Assembly (NCBI RefSeq): GCF_017571495.1
Contig: NZ_JAGETZ010000005.1
Span: 1-64,000 of the forward strand
Length of the DNA stretch: 64,000 nucleotides
Direction: 5' to 3'
Origin: Hymenobacter negativus
GTDB lineage: Bacteria > Bacteroidota > Bacteroidia > Cytophagales > Hymenobacteraceae
Made by a program: the position numbers and the translations under genes. Below the pieces are notes generated by a model. The model searched no databases. It was not told the DNA's origin and saw only the letters and a program-made list of their open reading frames with translations. Shown here in pieces: positions 1-8,767 of this stretch; position 1 is the first letter of the stretch, and each line of letters opens with the position of its first letter.

Positions 1-2
1 CC

Positions 3-580
3 GTGAGCGGCAGCACGGCCTACGTAGCAAACTACAGCGGCAACAGCTTGCAGGTGTTCGACGTGAGCAACCCGGCCGGCCCGGTGCTGCTGAGCAGCGT
101 GAGCACGGGCAGTGGCCCCGTCAGCGTGGCCGTGAGCGGCAGCACGGCCTACGTAGCAAACTACAGCGGCAACAGCTTGCAGGTGTTCGACGTGAGCAAC
201 CCGGCCAGCCCGGTGCTGCTGGGCACCGCGAGCACGGGCAGCAGCCCCAGCAGCGTAGCCGTGAGCGGCAGCACAGCCTACGTAGCAAACTACAGCGGCA
301 ACAGCTTGCAGGCGTTCAACGTGAGTAACCCGGCTGGCCCGGTGCTGCTGAGCACGGTGAGCACGGGCAGTGGCGCCAACTGCGTGGCCGTGAGTGGCAG
401 CACGGCCTACGTGGTGAGCACAGGCAGCAACAGTTTGCAGGCCTTCAGCGTGAGCAGCCCGGCCAGTCCGGTGCTGCTGGGCAGCGTGAGCACGGGCAGT
501 GGCCCCGTCAGCGTGGCCGTGAGCGGCAGCACGGCCTACGTGGTGAACCAGGGCAACAGCTTGCAGGCCTTTATCTTTTC
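3..580 (+). repeat. 129-bp tandem coding repeat (five units)
   Basis: The unit starting GTGAGCGGCAGCACGGCC recurs at 3, 132, 261, 390 and 519, an exact 129-bp period (43 codons). The units are nearly identical at DNA level except for short variable patches, which points to recent amplification. The array probably continues left of the window. Confidence 0.92.
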
Positions 581-3500
581 GCAACCGCAGCGGGCGGTGG
601 TGGTGAACCCGGACGGTTCCATTACCTCGGTGGCCCTGCCTGGTGCGACGGACTTTATCCAGAACCAGACCAGCGTGCAAAGCGGGGCCAGCTTCAACAT
701 CGGCGGCAATGGCTACGTGGGCGGCAATGTGGGCATCGGCACCACCACGCCCGGCCAGAAGCTGGAAGTGGCCGGCGGTATCAAGTTCACCGGGACCGGC
801 AGCGTGCTCACCTTCCCCGACGGCACCACCCAGGCCACCGCCGCCAGTGGCAGCGGCACGGCCGACAACCTGGGCAACCACACCGCCACCACCAACATCG
901 GGCTAAACGGCAACTGGCTCAGCAACGCGCGAGGCAACGCCAACGGCATCCGCATTGATAACAGCGGCAACGTGGGCATCGGCACCGCCAGCCCCGGTGC
1001 GGGCCTGCACGTGAGCACGGCCGAGAAGACTTCCATCTCGACCAGCAGCGGCGTGTTTTTGTCGGGCGGGGCCTCGGGCAACCCCAACATTGAGCTACGC
1101 GGCACCAACGGGGCGGCCTACCTCGATTTCGTGAACGACCTGAGCACCGACTACGCTTCCCGCATCCTCTCGTCGGGCAGCGGCCTGGGCCTGCACACGG
1201 GCGGCAGCGCGAGCCCGCGCCTGCTCATTGGCCCCACCGGCACCCTAACCATCAGCAGCCTGGCCGGCACCGGCACCCGCATGCTGGTGACGGATGCCAG
1301 CGGCAACGTCAGCACCCAGGCCGTGCCCAGTGGCGGCAGCGGCGGCACGGCCGACAACCTGGGCAACCACACCGCCACCCAGAACCTGGACCTAAGCACC
1401 TACAAGCTGGTGGGCAACGGCGGCACCACCGGCCTGGCCATCGGCAGCGGCGGCACGGTGAGCCTGGGCAACCTGGCCGGTACCGGCACCCGCATGGTGA
1501 CTGCCGACAACAGCGGCAACCTGAGCACGCAGGCCATTCCGGCCGGGGCCGACAACCTGGGTAACCACACGGCCACCACCAACATCGGGCTAAACGGCAA
1601 CTGGCTCAGCAACGCCCCCGGCAATGCCAACGGCCTGCGCGTTGACGGCAGCGGCAAGGTGGGCGTGGGCACGGCCAGCCCGGTTACTACCTTCGACGTG
1701 CGCACCACCGACGCCTCGGCCGCCGTGACGGTGGGCCAGACCGATGGTACGGCCGGGGCCCTGTACCTGGGCAACAGCGGCCACGGCCTGAAACGCAACT
1801 ACAACGCGGGCAGCAACAACGTGGGCCTCTACACCACGACGGGCAGCGTGTACCTCTCGGCAGCCGGGGCCGACAACGTCAACCAGTTTGCGCTGCTTAA
1901 CGGCGGCAACGTGGGCATCGGAACGGCTATGCCCAGCCAGAAGCTGGACGTAACCGGCAACACCAACGTGAGCGGCAACAGCTACGTGGGCGGCAACGTG
2001 GGCATCGGCACCACCACGCCCAGCCAGAAGCTGGAAGTGGCGGGGCAGGTATTCAGCAGCACCGGCGGCTTCCGCTTTCCGGACAATACGGTGCAAACCA
2101 CCGCCGCCACCACGGCCACTGGAGCCAGCTTCATTCAAAACCAAACCAGTGCCGACCAGACCGGTGGATTCCGCGTGAGCGGCAGCGGCTACGTGGGCGG
2201 CCGGGTAGGCATCGGCACCACGGCCACGCCGGCCGAGAAGCTCGAAATCAGGGACGGCAGCCTGCAGCTGAGTGCCACCGCGGGCACGGCCCAGCCGGTC
2301 AGCGTGGGCATCAGCAACAACAGCGGCTCGCTGAACCTGGCCCTAGCCGCCAACACAGGGGAGTATTCCAACCTGGCCCAGCCCGGCGACGCCATCCTGC
2401 GCAGCAACGGCGGCAAGCGCCTGGTACTGGCCGGCCGCGACGGCGGCAGCGTGCTGGTGAGTACCGGGGCGGCCGGCAGCGAGGCCGAGCGCCTGCGCGT
2501 GACGACGGACGGCAACGTAGGCATCGGCACCACCACGCCCGGCCAGCGGCTCGACGTGGCAGGCAACACCAATGTGACCGGTAACAGCTACGTGGGCGGC
2601 AACGTGGGCATCGGCACCACCACGCCCAGCCAGAAGCTGGAAGTGGCGGGGCAGGTATTCAGCAGCACCGGCGGCTTCCGCTTTCCGGATAACACCATTC
2701 AAACGACTGCCGCCGGGGCAGCTGGCTTCATCCAGAACCAGACCAGCGCCGACCAGACCGGGGGCTTCCGGGTGAGCGGTACCGGCAGCGTGGGCGGCAA
2801 CGTGGGCATCGGCACGGTGGCCAACGCTACCAACAAGCTGGCCGTGGTGGGCGGCGGCACGGGGGCCCAGCCCCTGCTGCTGCTGCGCAACCCCAGCGGC
2901 GGGGCCGGCAACGGCGTAGCCCTCGACCTGCAGACCTACGACCCCGGTACCAACCCCGGCACGGCCCGCCTGCAGGCCACCGACGACGGCGCTGCCAGCG
3001 CCCATATCAGCTTCCTGACCAAGGCCCCCGGCGGAGTGGCCAACGCCCTCACCGAGCGCCTGCGCATTGCCTCCAACGGCAACGTGGGCATCGGCACCAC
3101 CAGCCCCGGCCAGAAACTGGAAGTGGCCGGGGCCGACGCGCCCTACACCACCACCGGCACGGCCGGGCAGCTGCGCCTGAGCCGCCCCGGCACCAGCGGC
3201 GCCAAATGGGCCAATACCGTCGACCTGGCCGTGGGCTCTTACGCCACGGGCGTGAACAGCCAGACCCGCCTCGACTTCAACCTGGGCAACGGGGCCACCG
3301 GCGGCACCGACATGACGGCCATGACCTTGCTCGGCAGTGGCAACGTGGGCATCGGCACGACCACGCCCGCTGCCTCGGCCGCCCTCGACGTGAGCAGCAC
3401 CACCAAGGGCTTTCTGCCCCCGCGCCTCAGCCAAACCCAGCGCGATGCCATTGCCAGCCCGGCCACGGGCCTGGTGATTTACAACCTCGGCACCAACAAG

Positions 3501-6500
3501 CTCAACGTGTGGAACGGCACCAGCTGGACCGATGCCTACTCCAGTCAGGACCTGGCCCCGGCCAGCGGCACCCTGTTCAGCTACACCGGTGCCGTGCAAA
3601 CCTACACCGTGCCCGCCGGCGTAACCCAGCTGCAAGCCACGGTGGCCGGCGCCCAGGGGGGCAGCGACGAGTCGCGCCCCGGCCGGGGCGCTACCGTTCA
3701 AACCCTGCTGGCGGTAACGCCCGGCGAGGTGCTCAACCTGTACGTGGGTGGTGCCGGGCAGCAAAGCCCTTATGGCTCTGGCGCCGCAGGCGGCTACAAT
3801 GGGGGCGGCAGCAACCCCTATGGTGGCGGGAGTGGTGGCGGAGCCTCCGATATCCGGCGCGGGGGCACCGACCTGAGCAATCGGGTGGTGGTGGCCGGCG
3901 GCGGCGGCGGCGGCCAAGGGTATCCCCAGGACGGGGCCGGTGGGGGTGGCGGCCCCATCGGGGGCGACGGGACCGGCTCGCCTCAGTCGGGCGCTACCCA
4001 AACTGCCGGCGGCCTCAATGGCGGCAGCCTGGGCCAGGGAGCCAACGGCAGCTACTTCGCCGGCGGGGGCGGCGGGGGCTACTACGGCGGCGGCACCGGC
4101 TCCGCCAACTACGGCAATCAGAGCGGCGGGGGCGGCAGCTCCTGGGTCGACCAGGGCACCACCAGCACCACCACCTACGTGGGCGGCAACCAGACGGGCA
4201 ACGGCTACATCCGCCTGCTGGCTAGCGGCAGCATCACGCCAACGGCAGCGGTCAGCAGCAGCAACCTGCAAATCCTGCAGCTCACCCAGAGCCAGCGTGA
4301 CGCCCTGAGCCCCACGGCGGGCCTGCTCATCTTCAACCTCACCACCGGGCGGCTCAACTTCTACAACGGCACGGCCTGGGTGGAGTTCTTTTCGACCACC
4401 GAAGACGGCACCCTGCCGGGCGCGGCCCGGTCGTTCTACGCCACCGGAGCCATGCAAACCTACACCGTGCCCGCCGGCGTGACCCAGTTGCGGGTCGATG
4501 CGCGGGGCGCGGCCGGGGGCGCCAACCAGCAGTTTACGTATTTCCAGCCGGGCGGCCGGGGAGCCCGCGTGCAGGCCACGATGACCGTGACCCCCGGGCA
4601 GGTGCTCAATTTGTTTGTGGGCGGGGTCGGCAATTCATACACCGACGCCACCGCCGGCGTTTCGGTTGCCGGCGGGTTCAATGGCGGCGGCAACGGGGGA
4701 TACCATGGCGGCGGCCAAGGTAGCGCGGCCGGCGGCGGGGCCACCGACATTCGCCTCGGGGGCACTGGCCCTGCCAACCGGGTGCTGGTAGCCGGTGGCG
4801 GCGGTGGTGGCGGCACGCCACAGAATGCCCGCCGGGGTGGGGCCGGCGGCGCTCCCATTGGCGGCGACGGCCAGGGCGGCAGCGGTTACTTCGGCGGGGC
4901 CGGGGCCACCCAAACCACGGGCGGGGCCAACGGCCAGGGCGACAACGCGAGCAGTACCAACTATGGCGGCGGGGGGGGCGGCGGCTACTTCGGCGGCGGC
5001 GCCCGCACGGGCGGCGGCGGGGGCGGCAGCTCCTACGTGACGCCTTCCGGCTTCAGCAGCGTGCAGTATAGCGTGCTGCCTGATGGCGACGGGGGTAGCA
5101 TCACCCTCACCCCCGTGGGCACCCTGCCCGCCCCGGCCCTCGACGGCACCAACGTGAGCGGCACCTGGAGCGTGAGCGGCTCCGATGTGTACCGCGCCAC
5201 CGGCAGCGTGGGCATCGGCACCAGCAGCCCCACGGCTACGCTGGAAGTGAGCGGCAGCAGCAGCACCGTGAAGCTCGGGAGCCTGGCCGGCACCGGCGCC
5301 CGCATGGTAACCGCCGATGCCAGCGGCATCCTGGCCACGGCGGCCATTCCGGTCAATGCCGATGCCCAGCAGTTGAGCAAAGCCGGCAGCACCATCAGCC
5401 TGACCAATGGCGGCAGCGTGACTGACGCCGACAACCAAGCGCTCAGCATCAGCGGCAGCATCATTAGCCTGACCAACGGCGGCAGCGTGACCGTGCCCAG
5501 CTCGGCTGACAACCTGGGCAACCACACCGCCACCCAAAACCTGAACCTGAGTACGTACAAGCTGGTGGGCAACGGCGGCAGCACCGGCCTGGCCATCAGC
5601 AGCACCGGCAGCGTGGGCATTGGCACCACGGGCACGCTCAACCAGCCGCTGGTAGTACAGGCCGGCTCCGCCAGCAACAGCCCGCTGCTGGGCTTCTACA
5701 CCACGGCCGGGGCCGATAAGTATAACTTCAGCCTGCAAGGCGGCGGGCTGAACCTGAGCGAGAGTGGCGTAGCCGGGGGGCGCCTCTTCGTGCAGGATGG
5801 CGGCAACGTGGGCATTGGCAACACCAACCCCGGCGCCCGGCTCGACGTGAGCGGCAATGCCAACGTGAGTGGCAACAGCACGGTGAGCGGCCTGCTCACG
5901 GCGGGCAGCGCCAGCATCACGGGCAGCGCCAGCATCACGGGCAGCGCCAGCATCACGGGCAGCGCCACGGTGAGCGGCAACGTGGGCATCGGCACCAGCC
6001 CCGCCGGCGGCCTGCACATCGACCGGCCCGAGAGCGGCAGCAGCACGGCCCTGGGCGTGCTGCTGGGCGGGGGCAGCAGCGGCAATCCCAGCATCGAGCT
6101 GCGCGGCAGCGGCAAGTCGCCCTACCTCGACTTCGTGGAAAACACGGGCCTCGACTACTCCACCCGCCTCATCAGCAACGGCGGTACCCTCAACCTGAAC
6201 TACGGGGGCACGGCCACCAAGCCCACCAACATATTCAGCGTGAGCGGCGGCGTGCAGGCCACGGCCTTCAACACGGCCTCCGATGCCCGCTTCAAAACCA
6301 ATGTGCGCCCGCTGGCCAGTGCCCTGGCCTCGGTGCTGGCCCTGCGCGGCGTGCGCTACGAGTGGAACGCGCTGGGCATCCGGCGCGGCGGCACGGCCGG
6401 CGCCCCGCAGGTGGGCCTGCTGGCCCAGGAGGTGGAACGCATCTACCCCGAGCTGGTGAGCACCGACGCGCAAGGCTACAAGGCCGTGAACTACGCCCAG

Positions 6501-6662
6501 CTCACGCCCGTGCTCATTGAGGCCCTTAAGGAGCTGAAGGCGGAGAACGAAGCCCTGAAGCAACAGGCCGCCGCCGACAAAGCCCAGACCACGGCCACCC
6601 TCGAAAGCCTCGCCGAGCGCCTACGGGCTCTGGAAGCCGGTGGCGGACAGGCCCGCAAGTAG
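3..6662 (+). CDS. Giant surface/fibre-like protein with C-terminal S74 chaperone (5' partial)
   Basis: The frame is open to the left edge, so the N-terminus is missing; at least 2219 residues remain. It begins with five 43-residue units (YVAN, NSLQ and FDVSNP motifs) that look like LVIVD/beta-propeller repeats. A long central region follows with many NVGIGTxxP blocks, the pattern of trimeric fibre and tail-spike-like proteins. Two very glycine-rich blocks (about residues 1190-1410 and 1490-1700) each come after a TYTVPAGVTQL module. The C-terminus (from about residue 2090, SDARFKTNV) matches the peptidase S74 intramolecular chaperone, which in phage tail spikes drives trimerisation and then cleaves itself off. 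It ends in a coiled coil. It is probably a cell-surface or secreted fibre, but no sorting signal is visible because the start is lost. The domain calls are from motifs only. Confidence 0.85.
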   Translation: MSGSTAYVANYSGNSLQVFDVSNPAGPVLLSSVSTGSGPVSVAVSGSTAYVANYSGNSLQVFDVSNPASPVLLGTASTGSSPSSVAVSGSTAYVANYSGNSLQAFNVSNPAGPVLLSTVSTGSGANCVAVSGSTAYVVSTGSNSLQAFSVSSPASPVLLGSVSTGSGPVSVAVSGSTAYVVNQGNSLQAFIFSQPQRAVVVNPDGSITSVALPGATDFIQNQTSVQSGASFNIGGNGYVGGNVGIGTTTPGQKLEVAGGIKFTGTGSVLTFPDGTTQATAASGSGTADNLGNHTATTNIGLNGNWLSNARGNANGIRIDNSGNVGIGTASPGAGLHVSTAEKTSISTSSGVFLSGGASGNPNIELRGTNGAAYLDFVNDLSTDYASRILSSGSGLGLHTGGSASPRLLIGPTGTLTISSLAGTGTRMLVTDASGNVSTQAVPSGGSGGTADNLGNHTATQNLDLSTYKLVGNGGTTGLAIGSGGTVSLGNLAGTGTRMVTADNSGNLSTQAIPAGADNLGNHTATTNIGLNGNWLSNAPGNANGLRVDGSGKVGVGTASPVTTFDVRTTDASAAVTVGQTDGTAGALYLGNSGHGLKRNYNAGSNNVGLYTTTGSVYLSAAGADNVNQFALLNGGNVGIGTAMPSQKLDVTGNTNVSGNSYVGGNVGIGTTTPSQKLEVAGQVFSSTGGFRFPDNTVQTTAATTATGASFIQNQTSADQTGGFRVSGSGYVGGRVGIGTTATPAEKLEIRDGSLQLSATAGTAQPVSVGISNNSGSLNLALAANTGEYSNLAQPGDAILRSNGGKRLVLAGRDGGSVLVSTGAAGSEAERLRVTTDGNVGIGTTTPGQRLDVAGNTNVTGNSYVGGNVGIGTTTPSQKLEVAGQVFSSTGGFRFPDNTIQTTAAGAAGFIQNQTSADQTGGFRVSGTGSVGGNVGIGTVANATNKLAVVGGGTGAQPLLLLRNPSGGAGNGVALDLQTYDPGTNPGTARLQATDDGAASAHISFLTKAPGGVANALTERLRIASNGNVGIGTTSPGQKLEVAGADAPYTTTGTAGQLRLSRPGTSGAKWANTVDLAVGSYATGVNSQTRLDFNLGNGATGGTDMTAMTLLGSGNVGIGTTTPAASAALDVSSTTKGFLPPRLSQTQRDAIASPATGLVIYNLGTNKLNVWNGTSWTDAYSSQDLAPASGTLFSYTGAVQTYTVPAGVTQLQATVAGAQGGSDESRPGRGATVQTLLAVTPGEVLNLYVGGAGQQSPYGSGAAGGYNGGGSNPYGGGSGGGASDIRRGGTDLSNRVVVAGGGGGGQGYPQDGAGGGGGPIGGDGTGSPQSGATQTAGGLNGGSLGQGANGSYFAGGGGGGYYGGGTGSANYGNQSGGGGSSWVDQGTTSTTTYVGGNQTGNGYIRLLASGSITPTAAVSSSNLQILQLTQSQRDALSPTAGLLIFNLTTGRLNFYNGTAWVEFFSTTEDGTLPGAARSFYATGAMQTYTVPAGVTQLRVDARGAAGGANQQFTYFQPGGRGARVQATMTVTPGQVLNLFVGGVGNSYTDATAGVSVAGGFNGGGNGGYHGGGQGSAAGGGATDIRLGGTGPANRVLVAGGGGGGGTPQNARRGGAGGAPIGGDGQGGSGYFGGAGATQTTGGANGQGDNASSTNYGGGGGGGYFGGGARTGGGGGGSSYVTPSGFSSVQYSVLPDGDGGSITLTPVGTLPAPALDGTNVSGTWSVSGSDVYRATGSVGIGTSSPTATLEVSGSSSTVKLGSLAGTGARMVTADASGILATAAIPVNADAQQLSKAGSTISLTNGGSVTDADNQALSISGSIISLTNGGSVTVPSSADNLGNHTATQNLNLSTYKLVGNGGSTGLAISSTGSVGIGTTGTLNQPLVVQAGSASNSPLLGFYTTAGADKYNFSLQGGGLNLSESGVAGGRLFVQDGGNVGIGNTNPGARLDVSGNANVSGNSTVSGLLTAGSASITGSASITGSASITGSATVSGNVGIGTSPAGGLHIDRPESGSSTALGVLLGGGSSGNPSIELRGSGKSPYLDFVENTGLDYSTRLISNGGTLNLNYGGTATKPTNIFSVSGGVQATAFNTASDARFKTNVRPLASALASVLALRGVRYEWNALGIRRGGTAGAPQVGLLAQEVERIYPELVSTDAQGYKAVNYAQLTPVLIEALKELKAENEALKQQAAADKAQTTATLESLAERLRALEAGGGQARK

Positions 6663-6668
6663 CGCGGG

Positions 6669-6779
6669 CTTCTATCCGAATGGCAACGCCTCCAGCTCAA
6701 GGAGCAGCAGACTCAGATTGATATCCTCAAGGCCAACACCCCAACCCTGGCCACGTTTGACACCTTCGAGGCGCGGCGG
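6669..6779 (+). pseudogene. In-frame C-terminal coiled-coil remnant after the S74 gene stop
   Basis: Directly after the TAG at 6660-6662 the same frame stays open and reads LLSEWQRLQLKEQQ, then TQIDILKA and TLATF...FEARR. This is the kind of glutamine/leucine-rich coiled coil that ends S74-type proteins, and it parallels the tail just upstream (LKELKAENEALKQQ). The likeness is lost after about 6780. It is either an older, longer C-terminus cut by the stop or the tail of a deleted paralogue. Confidence 0.55.
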
Positions 6780-6802
6780 TTGCCCTGTCCGTCCCGGGGG
6801 CG

Positions 6803-7210
6803 TCAGGCGGTGGCCAGGGCAGCAAACTCGGCCAGCACTCCGGCCACAAACTGCTGCTGCGAGGGGCTGAAGGGTTGCAGCCGCGCCAGTTGTTGCTGCC
6901 ATTGCGTGAGCTGCTCGGCGGCACTAAGCTCGTAGCGCCACTGCGGCTGGCCGTCGACCAGCTCGAGCAGGGGGCCACTCTGCTGCCAAATGTAGGTGAG
7001 TAGCTGCTCGTCGCTGGGCAGGCGCAGCAAGCTGGTGCCCTCGTCGCCCACGGCAGCCCGTAGAAAGGTGCCACGGAAGTAGCACAACGTACGGTAACCC
7101 TCCTTGTCGGCCGAAAAAAAGGCGTACTCGCCGCTCTTGAGGCTGTCGAGCAATTGCTGGCGGCATTGCGCCACGGTGGCGGGCAGGGAAACAGGAAATG
7201 AGTTGTTCAT
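6803..7210 (-). CDS. Hypothetical protein, 135 aa
   Basis: This soluble protein of 135 residues starts MNNSFPVSLP. It has an amphipathic helical N-terminus, a central FFSADKEGYRTLCYFRG stretch likely to be beta strands, and a glutamine-rich helical C-terminus. No signal peptide, membrane segment or catalytic motif is visible, and I do not recognise the family. It lies convergent to the S74 gene and about 180 bp downstream of the RNA ligase gene on the same strand. Codon use fits its neighbours, so it is probably real. Confidence 0.6.
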   Translation of the reverse strand: MNNSFPVSLPATVAQCRQQLLDSLKSGEYAFFSADKEGYRTLCYFRGTFLRAAVGDEGTSLLRLPSDEQLLTYIWQQSGPLLELVDGQPQWRYELSAAEQLTQWQQQLARLQPFSPSQQQFVAGVLAEFAALATA

Positions 7211-7386
7211 GGGCGGCGGGCCGCGGGTCGGCAGGTTGATAATGAGCGAAGCAGAACCTCACCACGAAGAGATATGCCCGGCCGGGAGTCTGAAAAACCC
7301 GGGTAATCGCAGCTATAGCCGGCTACCCCAGGCCATTTGCTTAGGTCGGATTTCCTGGCTGCGATGACTGCTGCACAACTAGGTAA

Positions 7387-8268
7387 TCACCCTTTACTGC
7401 GCTGGTTTAGGGTGCGCTCGTAGTCTTCGAAGCGAATCTTGACGATGGCCGACCGGTCGGCGGTACGCAGGATGGCACCTTCGGCCCGGCCGGGGGTGGG
7501 CAGGCCCGGCAGCGGGGCCTGGGTGTGGGAAATGTGCTGGCGCAGCCAGTCGAGCACATACTCGTGGCTCACGTCGGAGGAGGCGGAAAAAGGTGCCAGC
7601 TGCGGAACGCCTGGCAGGCCAACCTGGGCCAGGTAGGCCGCTAAGCCAGCCGCAGGCAGGAAGGGTTGCCCATAGCGCAGGCCGACCGGCGTTTCCGATT
7701 CCCGCCAGGCCGACAGGTCGCGCACGTCGGCCGTCAGCTGCTCGGCGAGGCGGGCCGGGTCGGCAAATACGGCCACATCGAACACGCGAAACCCAACCTG
7801 TTCCGGCGGCCCATAGTGCTTGGAGCTAGCCGTGACTTTGCCGCCGTAGAACTCGCCAAAGATGACGGTGAGGGCAGCAGGTTGGCCAGGCAAAGAGTGG
7901 TAAACCAGAGAAGGAAGGTGGCCCTGGTCATCGGCCAGCTGCGGAAACACGGTGCGCCGCAAGCCTTCCACAATGCCCACGGCGGGGTCAAATAGCAAGT
8001 CGCCGCTAACCGTGAGCAGGTTCTCACGCGAGCCGACCACGTAGGACCCATCCGCAAAGACGAGCAGGCGAGCGCTGGTGCCGTCAATCTTTTCGGTAGC
8101 CAGCAGGGACTGGTCGAACAGGGCTGGCGTGGTGAGCACTGGCGTGAGCCGGCCCCGGTCGCCAAGCGCGTGCAGTGTCAGGATGGACGGGTATTTGGTC
8201 AGCGTGTTTAGCTGGGGCAATGCGTGAACGGCGGCACGCGCCAAACTGCTAGTGGAAGGGTGCTGCAT
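7387..8268 (-). CDS. RNA ligase family protein (covalent nucleotidyltransferase)
   Basis: This 293-residue protein carries the signature motifs of ATP-dependent RNA/DNA ligases of the Rnl2-like type. Motif I is KIDG with the adenylated lysine at K60, motif IIIa is FGEFYGG around E139, motif IV is EGAILR at 263-268, and motif V is IVKIRF with K277. Ligases of this group seal nicks by enzyme-AMP and RNA-adenylate steps; the natural substrate here is unknown. There is no polynucleotide kinase or phosphatase partner nearby, so a full RNA-repair operon is not evident. The assignment to the nucleotidyltransferase fold is firm, and RNA rather than DNA as substrate is inferred from overall form. Confidence 0.8.
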   Translation of the reverse strand: MQHPSTSSLARAAVHALPQLNTLTKYPSILTLHALGDRGRLTPVLTTPALFDQSLLATEKIDGTSARLLVFADGSYVVGSRENLLTVSGDLLFDPAVGIVEGLRRTVFPQLADDQGHLPSLVYHSLPGQPAALTVIFGEFYGGKVTASSKHYGPPEQVGFRVFDVAVFADPARLAEQLTADVRDLSAWRESETPVGLRYGQPFLPAAGLAAYLAQVGLPGVPQLAPFSASSDVSHEYVLDWLRQHISHTQAPLPGLPTPGRAEGAILRTADRSAIVKIRFEDYERTLNQRSKG

Positions 8269-8408
8269 AGAATTAGCTAAGCGGTGAAGTTAAGCCCGCC
8301 GCCGCTGCCTCGCATAAGCTAACGTGACTGGTGCCCAAACAATGTGGGCCAATATTAAGAGCGCATGCCCCGGTCCGGAAAAGCCTTTGCTTTGGAGAGC
8401 AGCCATGC

Positions 8409-8762
8409 TCACCGAAATACCCAAAGCAATGCCGCGCCTAATGTTACAGCCAGGAGCAAGGCTAAGTAGCGAATCCAATGGTCCTTCCGCAGAAGCTTTC
8501 CGCAGTAAGCAGTGGCAGCATCTTTTGGTAGAAAGTACCCTCGCCAAGCGTTGTCAGGCGAAGCGAGGGCCCAGGTTTCGTGGCAGGTAGCGCAGTGGTA
8601 ATAGGCTTCGGGCTGACAGAATCCGGTGGCGTCTGTTCTCACATTTTGCTTAGCAGGTAGCAGAACCCCGTTTAGTTGGTGCTGCAACTGCGATTCAAAA
8701 ACTGCATAAGCTGCTGCCGAGCCGAACCCGTAGAACCCGTGTGAGAAGCAGTCGTTGCACAA
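8409..8762 (-). CDS. Cys-rich small membrane protein, downstream partner of DACNV-like gene
   Basis: The protein of about 117 residues uses a TTG start at 8762, five bases after the stop of the DisA-type gene, so translation is probably coupled. It has CNDC near the start and YHCATC mid-protein, paired cysteines that could form a zinc ribbon, then a single C-terminal membrane helix (LALLLAVTLGAALLW). No ATG is available, and the frame also stays open upstream inside the DisA-type gene, so the exact start is uncertain. Function unknown; the spacing suggests a functional link with the upstream nucleotidyltransferase. Confidence 0.55.
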   Translation of the reverse strand: MCNDCFSHGFYGFGSAAAYAVFESQLQHQLNGVLLPAKQNVRTDATGFCQPEAYYHCATCHETWALASPDNAWRGYFLPKDAATAYCGKLLRKDHWIRYLALLLAVTLGAALLWVFR

Positions 8763-8767
8763 GGTGC

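Noticed and set aside
2343..6563. Very long minus-strand frames (642 and 704 codons) opposite the giant S74 gene
   Set aside because: They mirror the repetitive GGC/GCC-rich codons of the plus-strand gene, are made of Ala/Gly/His/Val strings and have no domain motif.
8290..8406. Possible 38-residue membrane peptide (MAALQSKGFS...) just after the Cys-rich membrane protein
   Set aside because: It has a helix-like stretch (ALLILAHIVWAPVTLAYA) but no other support; its upstream part overlaps the Cys-rich gene in another frame, so it may be chance.
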